Source of the DNA: Paucisalibacillus algeriensis
GTDB lineage: Bacteria; Bacillota; Bacilli; Bacillales; Amphibacillaceae
Reading direction: 5' to 3'
DNA length: 64,000 nt
NCBI RefSeq assembly: GCF_000577245.1
Contig: NZ_CBYO010000001.1
Span: 124,001 to 188,000, forward strand
This document shows, piece by piece, positions 31,948 to 41,013 of this stretch (position 1 is its first letter; every line of letters starts with the position of its first letter). A program made the translations under genes and the position numbers. The notes beneath the pieces are model-generated. The model saw nothing but the letters and a program-made list of their open reading frames with translations. It was not told where the DNA came from and ran no database searches.

Positions 31948-33377
31948 TGAATTTTGAAACGATTATAGGTCTTGAAGTACACGTAGAATTAAAAACAAAA
32001 TCAAAAATCTTTAGCCCAAGCCCAAATGCATTTGGGGCGGAACCAAATACAAATGTAAACCCAATTGACTTAGGATATCCAGGAGTGCTTCCGGTATTAA
32101 ATGAAGAAGCAGTAAACTTTGCCATGAAAGCTGCAATGGCACTGAACTGTGAAATTGCAACAGATACAAAATTTGACCGTAAAAACTATTTCTACCCAGA
32201 TAATCCAAAGGCATTTCAAATTTCTCAATTCGATCAACCAATTGGGGAGCATGGTTGGATTGAAATTGATGTTGCAGGCAAGAAAAAGAAAATTGGTATT
32301 ACCCGTGTTCACTTAGAAGAGGATGCTGGTAAACTAACCCATGGTGATGATGGTTATTCCTATGTAGACTTTAACCGTCAAGGGACACCTTTAATTGAGA
32401 TTGTATCCGAACCAGACATGCGATCTCCTGAGGAAGCATATGCCTATCTTGAAAAATTAAAAACTATTATTCAGTATACCGGTGTTTCTGATGTGAAAAT
32501 GCAAGAGGGTTCCCTTCGATGTGATGCGAACATTTCGCTTCGCCCATATGGACAAGAAAAGTTTGGCACAAAAGCAGAGCTTAAAAACTTAAACTCCTTT
32601 ACTTTTGTTCAAAAAGGACTTGAATTTGAAGAGAAGCGTCAAGAAAAAGTGTTGTTGTCTGGAGGAGAAATCCTACAAGAAACACGCCGTTATGATGAGA
32701 AAACAAAAGAAACAATCCTAATGCGTGTCAAGGAAGGTTCTGATGACTATCGTTATTTCCCAGAGCCTGACCTTGTACCACTTTATATTGATGATGCATG
32801 GAAAGAACGTGTTCGTAGCGAGATTCCTGAACTTCCAGATGCTCGCAAACAACGCTATATCGAGCAGTTAGGTTTATCCGAATATGATGCTGCCAATTTA
32901 ACGAGCTCTAAGGAAATGGCTGATTTCTTTGAAGAGACCGTGAACAATGGTGCAGATATTAAACAAGCCTCTAACTGGTTAATGGGTGAAGTTTCAGGAT
33001 ACATGAATAAACATTATAAAGAACTTCATGACCTAGCGTTAACACCAGAATCATTAGGAAAGATGATTCAATTAATAGAGGATGGTACGATTTCATCTAA
33101 GATTGCCAAGAAAGTATTTGCGGAATTAGTTGAAAAAGGCGGAGACCCAGAAAAGATTGTAAAAGAAAAAGGCATGGTTCAAATTTCAGATGAAGGCCAA
33201 TTACGTGAGGTTATCACGGGTATTCTAAATGAAAATGAACAGTCTATCATTGACTTTAAAAATGGTAAAGACAGAGCACTTGGCTTCTTAGTAGGGCAAG
33301 TAATGAAAGCTACAAAAGGTCAAGCAAACCCACCAATGGTAAATAAGATTTTAATTGAGGAAATGAATAAACGATAA
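31947..33377 (+). CDS. gatB: Asp-tRNA(Asn)/Glu-tRNA(Gln) amidotransferase subunit B
   Basis: A 476-residue subunit that phosphorylates and amidates the mischarged aminoacyl-tRNA. Motifs include [14 protein letters not shown] at the start, [29 protein letters not shown] and the C-terminal YqeY-like tail (about 330-476) ending in [21 protein letters not shown] in the end of gatA provides the ribosome site. Confidence 0.98.
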   Translation: MNFETIIGLEVHVELKTKSKIFSPSPNAFGAEPNTNVNPIDLGYPGVLPVLNEEAVNFAMKAAMALNCEIATDTKFDRKNYFYPDNPKAFQISQFDQPIGEHGWIEIDVAGKKKKIGITRVHLEEDAGKLTHGDDGYSYVDFNRQGTPLIEIVSEPDMRSPEEAYAYLEKLKTIIQYTGVSDVKMQEGSLRCDANISLRPYGQEKFGTKAELKNLNSFTFVQKGLEFEEKRQEKVLLSGGEILQETRRYDEKTKETILMRVKEGSDDYRYFPEPDLVPLYIDDAWKERVRSEIPELPDARKQRYIEQLGLSEYDAANLTSSKEMADFFEETVNNGADIKQASNWLMGEVSGYMNKHYKELHDLALTPESLGKMIQLIEDGTISSKIAKKVFAELVEKGGDPEKIVKEKGMVQISDEGQLREVITGILNENEQSIIDFKNGKDRALGFLVGQVMKATKGQANPPMVNKILIEEMNKR

Positions 33378-33378
33378 G

Positions 33379-33420
33379 GATGCCTATCATGGGGGATTTT
33401 CCCCCATAGGGCATTTTTTT
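33379..33420 (+). terminator. Terminator of gatCAB
   Basis: A strong stem: ATGCCTAT-ATGGGGGA pairs with TCCCCCAT-AGGGCAT, with short mismatches, followed by seven T residues. Confidence 0.92.
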
Positions 33421-33448
33421 ATGGATAGGAAGTTGTGCATTATGTGGA

Positions 33449-33616
33449 GTGGGCAAGGTATTCGGTATCGGGTACAAGCTCTAGCGGAGCGGTCCCAAGG
33501 TAACTAGAATCGGACCCAAGCTCGAGTATGGCGGTCCCATGGTATTCAAAATCAGGCACAAGTTCAAATAAAGTGGTCACATTTGACGTGGAATCAAGCA
33601 CAAGCTCTTAATCCCA
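33449..33616 (+). repeat. Tandem array of eight degenerate 21-bp units
   Basis: Units begin at 33449, 33470, 33491, 33512, 33533, 33554, 33575 and 33596, each exactly 21 bases. The best-conserved positions are GG-CCCAAG at the start and a closing ATC or GC, for example GGTCCCAAGGTAACTAGAAT plus C. Alternate units are more alike, giving a 42-bp higher-order period. The minus strand reads open as 7-residue units (such as ELVPDFE, YHGTAIL). The rest of 33617-33797 is AT-rich without a gene. Confidence 0.85.
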
Positions 33617-33797
33617 TACACCATGCACTCAATCTATCAATCAGAATGATAAAAATCCGATGTATTTAGTCCAAAAACTTTTCAAACTCATAAATTATGG
33701 CTAGAATAGATATGCATGTAAAAATATCCAATTAATGAAAGAGATAATATAATGCATTTATAAGGTATAATGTAACATTGGAGAGGGGACATGTAAG

Positions 33798-34712
33798 ATG
33801 AAAAGGGCCCGTATTATATATAATCCAACTTCTGGTCGTGAAGCATTTAAAAAGGAATTACCGGCAGTACTAGAAAAACTAGAAAAAGCAGGATATGAAG
33901 CGTCAGCACATGCCACAACTGGTGAAGGGGACGCGGTCAAAGCAGCTCGAATTGCTGTTGAACGGAAATATGATATCGTTATTGCTGCAGGTGGTGACGG
34001 TACGATCAATGAAGTTGTAAATGGTCTTGCAGAACAGGAATACCGCCCTAAACTAGGTGTCATTCCAGTAGGAACAACAAATGACTTTGCTAGAGCATTA
34101 ACTATCCCTCGAGATAGTATTCAAAAAGCTGTAGACGTAATAATTGAGGACCAATCAATGTTTTTAGATATTGGTAAAGTAAATGACCAATATTTTATAA
34201 ATATAGCGGGTGGCGGGAAGCTTACGGAACTGACGTATGAAGTACCAAGTAAACTAAAAACAATGCTTGGACAGATGGCATATTATTTTAAAGGTATTGA
34301 AATGTTGCCATCGTTAAAACCAGCTCGTGTAAAAATTGAATATGATGGAAATGTTATTGAAGAGGATATCATGCTTTTCCTAATTTCTAATACGAACTCT
34401 GTTGGTGGATTTGAAAAGCTAGCTCCAGATGCTTGTCTTGATGATGGTTACTTTGATTTATTGATATTGCGTAAAACGAATTTAGCAGAGTTCATTCGAA
34501 TTGCAAGTATGGCATTAAGGGGAGCACACTTAGAAGATAAACACGTCATCTATTCCAAGGCCAAACATATTATCGTGACACCGGAAGAAAAAATGCAATT
34601 AAATATTGATGGGGAATATGGCGGACTCTTACCAGGAGAATTCCGTAATCTACAACAACATATTGATATTTTTGTTCCAGAATCCTATCTAAATAGGGAG
34701 ACTACTGAATAA
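33798..34712 (+). CDS. dagK: Diacylglycerol kinase (DgkB/DagK type)
   Basis: A soluble lipid kinase of 304 residues that phosphorylates diacylglycerol, recycling it from lipoteichoic acid synthesis. RARIIYNPTSGRE begins the NAD-kinase-like fold; AAGGDGTINEVVNGL is the nucleotide-binding GGDGT motif; PVGTTNDFARAL follows. The position between gatB and rlmCD matches B. subtilis dgkB (yerQ). GGAGAGGG precedes the ATG. Confidence 0.95.
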   Translation: MKRARIIYNPTSGREAFKKELPAVLEKLEKAGYEASAHATTGEGDAVKAARIAVERKYDIVIAAGGDGTINEVVNGLAEQEYRPKLGVIPVGTTNDFARALTIPRDSIQKAVDVIIEDQSMFLDIGKVNDQYFINIAGGGKLTELTYEVPSKLKTMLGQMAYYFKGIEMLPSLKPARVKIEYDGNVIEEDIMLFLISNTNSVGGFEKLAPDACLDDGYFDLLILRKTNLAEFIRIASMALRGAHLEDKHVIYSKAKHIIVTPEEKMQLNIDGEYGGLLPGEFRNLQQHIDIFVPESYLNRETTE

Positions 34713-34730
34713 TTGGTAGTCTCCTTTGTT
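34697..34730 (+). terminator. Terminator after dagK
   Basis: GGAGACTAC (34697-34705) pairs perfectly with GTAGTCTCC (34716-34724), followed by TTTGTT. It overlaps the dagK 3' end. Confidence 0.8.
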
Positions 34731-34778
34731 CATGATAAGATAAAGAATAGCAAATAGTTCGTAAAGGAAGATACATAA

Positions 34779-36164
34779 ATGGCAAAACAATCTGCCCCAG
34801 TAAAAAAGAATGAAACCGTGACAATACGATTTGAGGACCTTACCCATGAGGGGAATGGTGTAGGGAAGATAAATGGCTATCCATTGTTTGTCCCATATGG
34901 TTTACCCGGTGAAGAAGCAACCGTGAAAGTAGTGAAGGTAAATAAAAACTTTGGTTTTGGAAAACTATTAGAAGTAAAAAATCCGAGTCCTGAACGTGTA
35001 GAACCCCCTTGTGATGTGTTTTACAAATGTGGTGGTTGTCAAATTCAACATATGAGCTATAATTTGCAGCTATCGATGAAGCAACAACAAGTGAAGAATG
35101 TGATGCGAAAGGTTGCTCATTTGGAGCATGTACCGGTTCACCCAACAATTGGGATGGAGGATCCGTGGAGGTACCGCAATAAAGTAGCTATTCCAGTTGG
35201 CGAAAAAGACGGAGAACTAATAACGGGTTTTTACCAAATGCGAAGCCATCACATTATCGAAGACATGGATACTTGTGTGGTACAAGAGGATCTGAATGAC
35301 CGGATGGTTGAAGCGGTTCGACGAATTGCCAGCCGAATTGGAATAGAAGCCTATGATGAGAAAAGTCATTCAGGTGTTCTACGTCATATCATGGTTCGAA
35401 CTGGTAGAGAAACAAAGGAAACCATGATTGTGCTAATTACAAGAACTAAGGAGTTACCTCACGCAAAAGATCTTATTCGCGAATTAACAGAGACGTATCC
35501 GAATGTGAAATCCATTATTCATAATATAAATTCAGCAAAAACAAATGTAATTTTAGGCGATAAAACGAATGTTCTTTGGGGCCAGGAGTATATTTATGAT
35601 TCGATAGGTTCCATCCGTTTTGCCATTTCGGCTAAATCATTCTATCAAGTGAATCCTACCCAAACGAAACAACTATATGAAAAGGCATTAGAATATGCTG
35701 CTATTGGTGAAAATGATACAGTTATTGACGCATATTGTGGAATTGGAACTATCTCACTTTTCCTAGCTCAAAAAGCGAAAAAGGTATATGGAGTTGAGAT
35801 TGTACCTGAGGCGATTGAAGATGCTCGTGTTAATGCAAAATTGAACGGGATGACGAATGTAGAGTTTGAAGTAGGGACTGCTGAAGAAGTAATGCCTAAA
35901 TGGAAGGAATCTGGGCTAAGACCAGATGTAATTGTTGTTGATCCTCCGCGTAAGGGCTGTGATGAAGGCTTGCTAAATGCAATGGTTGAAATGGGACCGA
36001 AGCGGATTGTATATGTATCCTGTAATCCATCAACCCTAGCTCGTGATTTACGCATTTTAGAAGATGGTGGTTACGAAACAAAAGAAGTACAACCAGTAGA
36101 TATGTTCCCTCAAAGTATGCATATAGAGTGTGTGACTTGGTTGGAGAAGCGTGTGTCTAATTAA
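34779..36164 (+). CDS. rlmCD: 23S rRNA (uracil-C5)-methyltransferase RlmCD
   Basis: A protein of 461 residues. An N-terminal TRAM domain (about 10-68) is followed by iron-sulfur cysteines in PPCDVFYKCGGCQIQH, then a SAM methyltransferase domain with DAYCGIGTIS, VVDPPRKGCD and YVSCNPSTLARDL, the last holding the catalytic Cys. The position after dgkB matches B. subtilis yefA, whose product methylates U747 and U1939. A second paralogue lies at 56834. Copy 1 of a dispersed repeat begins at its 3' end. Confidence 0.92.
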   Translation: MAKQSAPVKKNETVTIRFEDLTHEGNGVGKINGYPLFVPYGLPGEEATVKVVKVNKNFGFGKLLEVKNPSPERVEPPCDVFYKCGGCQIQHMSYNLQLSMKQQQVKNVMRKVAHLEHVPVHPTIGMEDPWRYRNKVAIPVGEKDGELITGFYQMRSHHIIEDMDTCVVQEDLNDRMVEAVRRIASRIGIEAYDEKSHSGVLRHIMVRTGRETKETMIVLITRTKELPHAKDLIRELTETYPNVKSIIHNINSAKTNVILGDKTNVLWGQEYIYDSIGSIRFAISAKSFYQVNPTQTKQLYEKALEYAAIGENDTVIDAYCGIGTISLFLAQKAKKVYGVEIVPEAIEDARVNAKLNGMTNVEFEVGTAEEVMPKWKESGLRPDVIVVDPPRKGCDEGLLNAMVEMGPKRIVYVSCNPSTLARDLRILEDGGYETKEVQPVDMFPQSMHIECVTWLEKRVSN

Positions 36165-36203
36165 AAAACTCTCTTGCTAGTTAAAATAAACATTTGCTAG
36201 TCC

Positions 36204-36249
36204 GACCCTGATTTCGTTAAAATAAACATTTGCGATTTCGGGGTCTTTT
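36204..36249. repeat. Dispersed hairpin repeat, copy 1
   Basis: GACCCTGATTTCG, then TTAAAATAAACATTTG, then CGATTTCGGGGTC and TTTTC. The ends pair as a stem-loop with a T tail. Similarity to copy 2 (37714-37761) extends outward on both sides (about 36151-36270), including a second AAAATAAACATT at 36183-36194. Confidence 0.75.
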
Positions 36250-36320
36250 CATGTCCAAACCCTTGTGAGTTCCGTGTTCCTTCAATTTCCCTTCTGACAA
36301 TGTTTAAATATCAGCATGAC

Positions 36321-36359
36321 TGTAGTGCCATCCTCATTGGGGTTTCCACTACATTTTTT
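36321..36359 (+). terminator. Terminator-like hairpin in the 36.2-36.7 kb gap
   Basis: TGTAGTG (36321-36327) pairs with CACTACA (36347-36353), followed by six T residues. No gene lies directly before it, so it may terminate read-through from rlmCD. The remainder of 36165-36599 is AT-rich, holds repeat copy 1 and has no other recognisable gene. Confidence 0.55.
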
Positions 36360-36599
36360 GTTGTTATTTGTATGTTTGAGGAATGAAATATTATACATTT
36401 TGCCTTTCACCACCAATAGACCCCTGTATTAATATCTAAATTTGTAAAATATTGTCAAAACTACAGGGAAAACATAGATAAATTATCCTATTTTTTTATT
36501 TTTCGAGTATGTAGTTTAAATTTGAAATAAGGAAGAGGTTGAATTAACTAAAATAAATAACTAGAATAAAACCTCTCCAAACTAAAACGGAGTGGTATT

Positions 36600-36653
36600 A
36601 TGTTTGCTTTTCCTTCTATTGAATATTTTAATAATGGTATATTTTTGTTATAG
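36600..36653 (+). CDS. Possible 17-residue leader ORF
   Basis: ATG 36600 follows ACGGAGTGG and encodes MFAFPSIEYFNNGIFLL before TAG. It lies 28 bases before the GTG of the gene at 36682. Small upstream ORFs with a usable ribosome site can be regulatory, but there is no clear hairpin switch here. Coding status is uncertain. Confidence 0.3.
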   Translation: MFAFPSIEYFNNGIFLL

Positions 36654-36681
36654 GAATATATAAGTATAAGGGGGTGAACGT

Positions 36682-37182
36682 GTGAAGCAAGAATTTTTTA
36701 TCTTACAGGCTAATAATTATAGAGAGTTTCAAATAGAATTCGGTAAAGTACAGTGGATGTACTATGATATGATTACAAATTATAGTGGATTCGGTCATGA
36801 TATTGATTTTGAACATTTTGAATATGAGAGATTTCTCTTTGCTAGTACTGATGAAGAAATGAATTGGTATCAAAGACACATGGAAATCGTAAAACAAGGT
36901 GCATTAGTGGCATTAGGATGTGAAGTAATTAACCTTCTAGATGCTCCGGGTAGAGATAATAGGGTATATCAATTTATTACAACTGCATTGTCTAATCCAA
37001 CAATAGAGGATTTTAAAAAAGAAATACTGTTAGCAATGAAGAAAGCACTAGAAGAAGAAACTAATTATGCATGGACAGCACTCCCCAATGGTTCAATACT
37101 TATGGAGAAATTGGAAGAAGTGTACAAAAGATATGTATTCCAATACTTCAAGGATATGTTCGAAGAAGGGAAAAAATCGTAA
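36682..37182 (+). CDS. Hypothetical protein
   Basis: A protein of 166 residues with a GTG start after AAGGGGGTGAA. It is soluble, acidic and aromatic-rich (VQWMYYDMITNYSGF, FEHFEYERF), mostly helical in pattern, with no signal peptide or membrane segment. I do not recognise a family. It stands alone between rlmCD and the SASP gene with its own ribosome site and possibly a leader ORF, in an accessory region rich in dispersed repeats. Confidence 0.75.
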   Translation: MKQEFFILQANNYREFQIEFGKVQWMYYDMITNYSGFGHDIDFEHFEYERFLFASTDEEMNWYQRHMEIVKQGALVALGCEVINLLDAPGRDNRVYQFITTALSNPTIEDFKKEILLAMKKALEEETNYAWTALPNGSILMEKLEEVYKRYVFQYFKDMFEEGKKS

Positions 37183-37351
37183 GTTTTATGCTTACTAATG
37201 AATGCAATACTCAATGAAGGCAATCTTATAAGGTCGCTTTTTCTTTTATTCTTATTCGGTTACAATTAATATGCTCATTTTTCATTCCCTTCATTTCCCA
37301 TACATAAAAGAAAGGCAAACGAAAAAACCTATAGGCAGAATGTGAACTGAC

Positions 37352-37549
37352 ATGGCAAACAACAATAACAACCAATTAGTAGTTCCGGGTGCTGAACAAG
37401 CACTTCAGCAAATGAAGTATGAAATTGCTCAAGAATTTGGTGTCAATTTAGAAGCTGAAACGACTTCTAGTGCCAATGGTTCGGTTGGTGGAGAAATTAC
37501 AAAACGATTAGTTCAAATGGCACAAGGACAAATGAGTGGACTTCGTTAA
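37352..37549 (+). CDS. Alpha/beta-type small acid-soluble spore protein
   Basis: A protein of 65 residues of the SspA-D family, which coats and protects DNA in the forespore. [20 protein letters not shown], then QEFGVNL, contains the GPR protease site around [17 protein letters not shown] is the conserved C-terminal DNA-binding block. Expression is expected in the forespore under sigma G, although I see no good sigma-G promoter and the ribosome site is weak. It shows that the organism forms spores. Confidence 0.95.
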   Translation: MANNNNNQLVVPGAEQALQQMKYEIAQEFGVNLEAETTSSANGSVGGEITKRLVQMAQGQMSGLR

Positions 37550-37584
37550 TTAGTAGTTAATTGAATAAAGCTATGGAAGATAAG

Positions 37585-37618
37585 GCAGTTGGTAGATACC
37601 AGCTGCTTTTTCTTTTTC
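37585..37618 (+). terminator. Terminator of the SASP gene
   Basis: GCAGTTGG (37585-37592) pairs with CCAGCTGC (37599-37606), followed by TTTTTCTTTTT. Confidence 0.85.
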
Positions 37619-37713
37619 CCTTTTTATACTGTTATGAAGCCAATCATATAATAGTAGGATGAACAGATGTGTCTAACTAACATCTCCTAGTAAAAATAAA
37701 CATTACCGATTCA

Positions 37714-37761
37714 GATCCGGTTTCCTTGAAAATAAACATTTCCGATTTCCGGGTCTTTTTT
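37714..37761. repeat. Dispersed hairpin repeat, copy 2
   Basis: GATCCGGTTTCC, TTGAAAATAAACATTT, CCGATTTCCGGGTC and seven T residues. Homology with copy 1 extends upstream to GTGTCTAACTAA (37669-37680) and downstream into ATGCCCGTACC. It fills much of the gap 37619-37916 between convergent genes. Confidence 0.8.
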
Positions 37762-37916
37762 ATGCCCGTACCTTGTCCTATCGGAGATTCATGTTTCCGC
37801 ATTCAATAATCTCGGAGAACTTTATTTTAAAAAGGAAAAACACTATCCAGTTAAAATGAATAATGTTCTTTCACCTATAGGGTTATAGGTTAATTTGAAA
37901 CCTTTTTGTATGCGTC

Positions 37917-38801
37917 TTAGGTTTTAGATTTCTCTTTATTCCCTTTTCCTAATGATAACAAAAGTATTGAAACTACTAATACAATAGCCCCAAATGTATT
38001 CTGGATTGTTATCTCTATTGGGAAGAATGGAAAGGAGATAAGTGCAAGCAGTAATGGACTGAATGCTCTGGTTACATTAGCTATGGAGAAACGTAAATGT
38101 TCCAGTGCCTTATATAAAAGAAGTGTTCCGAGAAATCCAGTGAGAAGTGAAGATAAAACAATATACCCTGTTCCTGTCAATGAATAATCAAGACTGAGAA
38201 ACTCACCTTTAACCATCGCATACAGTAAAACGAACACTAAGGTAATACAATTGTTAGTGAATAAAATAGAATTTGAGTCTCTGTCTTTAGACATGGTTTT
38301 TTTAATGAATATATTTGTTAATGCGAAAAAGAACGTATATAAAACTGCAAAGAAACTACCTAACATATTAGATTGAAGATTATCACCTTTATCCACAAAT
38401 AAAAATGCCCCAAAAATAGCTAAGGTTATAAATATTATTTCGTTTTTACTTAATCTTTCCTTCAGAATTAATACCGATAATAAGACAGCAAATACAGTAT
38501 AAAATCTCCCAATGAAACCTATTTCAACAGGTGAAAGTAAATTAGTGCTTAGAAATAAAAAGATAACCCCAATAGAATTAAATAGTGCTAACAATATTAT
38601 TTCTTTTTCAAAATAAAAATTCACCTTCCTACGTAGTACTAAGCCCAATAAATAACTTGCCAGTATAACAGTAATCGTGTTAATAATAGATGCTTTAGTA
38701 GGGGAAATCTCTAATAATCCAAATTTTGATAATAATGGCCCCACTGCCATCATTAAAACAGAAAGCAAATTGAACATATGTCCTTTTTGTAATTCGTTCA
38801 T
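37917..38801 (-). CDS. EamA/DMT-family membrane transporter
   Basis: A protein of 294 residues with about ten hydrophobic segments arranged as two five-helix EamA halves (for example ALFNSIGVIFLFLSTN and GFIGRFYTVFAVLLSVLILKE in the first). The substrate is unknown; relatives export metabolites or amino acids. AAGGAGA precedes the minus-strand ATG. It is divergent from the SgrR-like regulator at 38955, 153 bases apart, which probably controls it. Confidence 0.88.
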   Translation of the reverse strand: MNELQKGHMFNLLSVLMMAVGPLLSKFGLLEISPTKASIINTITVILASYLLGLVLRRKVNFYFEKEIILLALFNSIGVIFLFLSTNLLSPVEIGFIGRFYTVFAVLLSVLILKERLSKNEIIFITLAIFGAFLFVDKGDNLQSNMLGSFFAVLYTFFFALTNIFIKKTMSKDRDSNSILFTNNCITLVFVLLYAMVKGEFLSLDYSLTGTGYIVLSSLLTGFLGTLLLYKALEHLRFSIANVTRAFSPLLLALISFPFFPIEITIQNTFGAIVLVVSILLLSLGKGNKEKSKT

Positions 38802-38854
38802 TTGGTTAATCTCCTTAAGCCAACTTATAATTTTCTCATTTCCAAATATTAAAT

Positions 38855-38883
38855 TTTACAGTGCCCGTACTTATAATTATAGT
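38855..38883 (+). promoter_or_regulatory. Sigma-A promoter of the SgrR-like gene
   Basis: TTTACA (38855-38860) and TATAGT (38878-38883) with a 17-base spacer, in the divergent gap. Transcription would start near 38890, too close to GTG 38904 for normal initiation, which favours ATG 38955. Confidence 0.7.
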
Positions 38884-38954
38884 TAGTAAAGGGAGAACAA
38901 AAAGTGAAAACTATAGACAATACTTTCACCTTTTATAGAGAGGGTTGTACAATT

Positions 38955-40730
38955 ATGAAACTAATAGAACACTACCTTAATCTTTTTGCTATTTTTGCAA
39001 AGTGTATACCTTTTGAAAAGGTTAACTTAACGAGAATTGAGATAAGCAATGAATTGCAGTGCTCAGAAAGAACTGTAACCAATATATTGAATAAGATGAC
39101 GGATAAAAAATGGATAAAGAGAAACAAGGGTGAAGGGCGAGGTAATACAACCACAATAGTCTTTTTAAAAACAATCGAAGAAATGCTGGATTATTATGAA
39201 AGCGAATCACCTAAATATGATGATATTATTAGGTTCATATCACTCTTAGAAACTAATGGTTTATATCGTGAGAGAGAACAGGTATATTTTGATATAATTT
39301 TCAAGCTTTTTGGGCTAAAAGCTCATACCTTATCAATGAAAACCGAAGAACAAAATGATTATGAACACTTAAAGGTTCCGTATTTCCGCCCTTTTAATTC
39401 ATTAGATCCTGCTGCTGTTGAAAGGCAGTCGGAAAGGCACATGGTCGAACAAATTTTTAATACTTTAGTTACATACGATAATGGAAATGAAAAAATAGTG
39501 CCAAGTATATCACATTATTGGGAACAGGCTAATGAAGGAAAAGAATGGACTTTTTATTTAAGGAAGGGTATTTACTTTCACAATAATAAAACCCTTACTT
39601 CTAAGGATGTAAAATTTAGTTTTGAAAGGCTTAGGAAAACTCCTTCACAATGGATAGTTAGACATTTAAAGACTATTAATTGTATTGGAAAGCATGTTAT
39701 ACGATTTGAATTTTCTCAGCCGATGTATTGTTGGGATCTGCTTTTGACATCACCTAAATGTTCAATAGTCCCTGAAAATTATGGCGGTAAGGAAGAAAAA
39801 GTGTTTGCTAAATCCCCTATAGGGACTGGTCCGTATATGGTAAAAAAACATGATATAAACTTATTAAATTTAAGTGTGCATTCTTCTTGTTTTAAAGGGA
39901 GAGCAAACATTGACGAAATTTCATTTTTTGTATTACCAACGATTGAAAAGTATTTTAAAGCTGAAATAATGGAACAAGAACCTTTATTCTATATTCCATT
40001 TTCAACAAAAGATGATGGTAATCGTAAATATAATTATATTCAACGTGATAATCTATCAGTAAAGTATCTTATGTGGAATATGAATAAAGGCAATATTATA
40101 TCTAACAGTTCATTGAGAAATAGGATTACCTCAATCATAAATAAGGACAAGATGGTGAGGGATTTAGGGTATCCAAGATTTCAAAAGGTAAACTCAATTA
40201 GTGGACAAGAATACCTTCAAGAGCCCAAGTCTTTCAGTAATCAAAATTACACATGTTTACATGAAACATTAACTCTCATGACATACGAATTAACTCCTAA
40301 TGAAGATGATATTATATGGATACAGACTGAACTTGCCAAGCATAATATAGAACTTGATATTATCCAAGTGCCTTATTCAAGTTTTATAGAAAAGTCGAAA
40401 CAAGCTGACTTAGTTCTATCCGAGTTTGTTTCTGAAAATTCCTTAGAGGTTTCTCTATATAATTTATTTCTCTCTGATAGTAGCGCATTTTCTAAACTGT
40501 GTAATATAGATGAAGTATACAAATTGGTTGATAAAGCTATGATGGAAGAACAGGAAGGAAAACGAATTAATCTGCTAAAACAGTTAGAAGGAGATTTAAT
40601 TAATAGGGACATTATTGTACCATTATATTCAACGTTTCAAAAAGCCCTGTTTCATAAGAATTTAATGGGGATATCTTTGAGTACAATTGGGTTGGTTCCC
40701 TTTGAAAGATTATTCTTTCGAAAGAGTTAA
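38955..40730 (+). CDS. SgrR-like transcriptional regulator with substrate-binding domain
   Basis: A protein of 591 residues. The N-terminal winged helix (about 1-90) reads RIEISNELQCSERTVTNIL, then KKWIKRNKGEGRGNTT, as in SgrR. The remainder (about 120-591) is an SBP_bac_5 solute-binding domain (VEQIFNTLVTYDNGNEKIVPSIS, LRKGIYFHNNKTLTSKDVKFSF) without a signal peptide, so it acts in the cytoplasm as a ligand sensor. E. coli SgrR senses phosphosugar stress and activates an efflux gene; by analogy this may control the divergent EamA gene. An upstream GTG at 38904 with GGGAGA is possible. Confidence 0.85.
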   Translation: MKLIEHYLNLFAIFAKCIPFEKVNLTRIEISNELQCSERTVTNILNKMTDKKWIKRNKGEGRGNTTTIVFLKTIEEMLDYYESESPKYDDIIRFISLLETNGLYREREQVYFDIIFKLFGLKAHTLSMKTEEQNDYEHLKVPYFRPFNSLDPAAVERQSERHMVEQIFNTLVTYDNGNEKIVPSISHYWEQANEGKEWTFYLRKGIYFHNNKTLTSKDVKFSFERLRKTPSQWIVRHLKTINCIGKHVIRFEFSQPMYCWDLLLTSPKCSIVPENYGGKEEKVFAKSPIGTGPYMVKKHDINLLNLSVHSSCFKGRANIDEISFFVLPTIEKYFKAEIMEQEPLFYIPFSTKDDGNRKYNYIQRDNLSVKYLMWNMNKGNIISNSSLRNRITSIINKDKMVRDLGYPRFQKVNSISGQEYLQEPKSFSNQNYTCLHETLTLMTYELTPNEDDIIWIQTELAKHNIELDIIQVPYSSFIEKSKQADLVLSEFVSENSLEVSLYNLFLSDSSAFSKLCNIDEVYKLVDKAMMEEQEGKRINLLKQLEGDLINRDIIVPLYSTFQKALFHKNLMGISLSTIGLVPFERLFFRKS

Positions 40731-40901
40731 TATGTTCATACAAAACCGGAAATAATAACGTAAAAAACTTCTCTTCGTCATTGGATGTAATAATTTGTTT
40801 TCAAGGTCTATTTATGCTAATCTCTTGTCAATCCAAGGTTCCTTAGATTTACCTACATATCGATTTCACAAACTAATTAAACATTTTGATTTCTCTATAG
40901 T

Positions 40902-40931
40902 TTGATAAAAGTGGCTTAAGCATGGTATAAG
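40902..40931 (+). promoter_or_regulatory. Probable sigma-A promoter of dus
   Basis: TTGATA (40902-40907), 18-base spacer, TATAAG (40926-40931). A small AGCAAA/TTTGCT hairpin with a T tail follows at 40941-40964. Confidence 0.5.
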
Positions 40932-41013
40932 TGTAAATGGAGCAAAGATATTTTTTGCTTTTTAATTTTGGGATAAGAGTTTGAACTAGTATCCATAATG
41001 AGAGGGTTTAATT

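Noticed and set aside
37352-37549. Sigma-G promoter search upstream of the SASP gene
   Set aside because: CATACATA near 37300 resembles a -10, but no matching -35 lies at the right spacing, so no promoter is reported.
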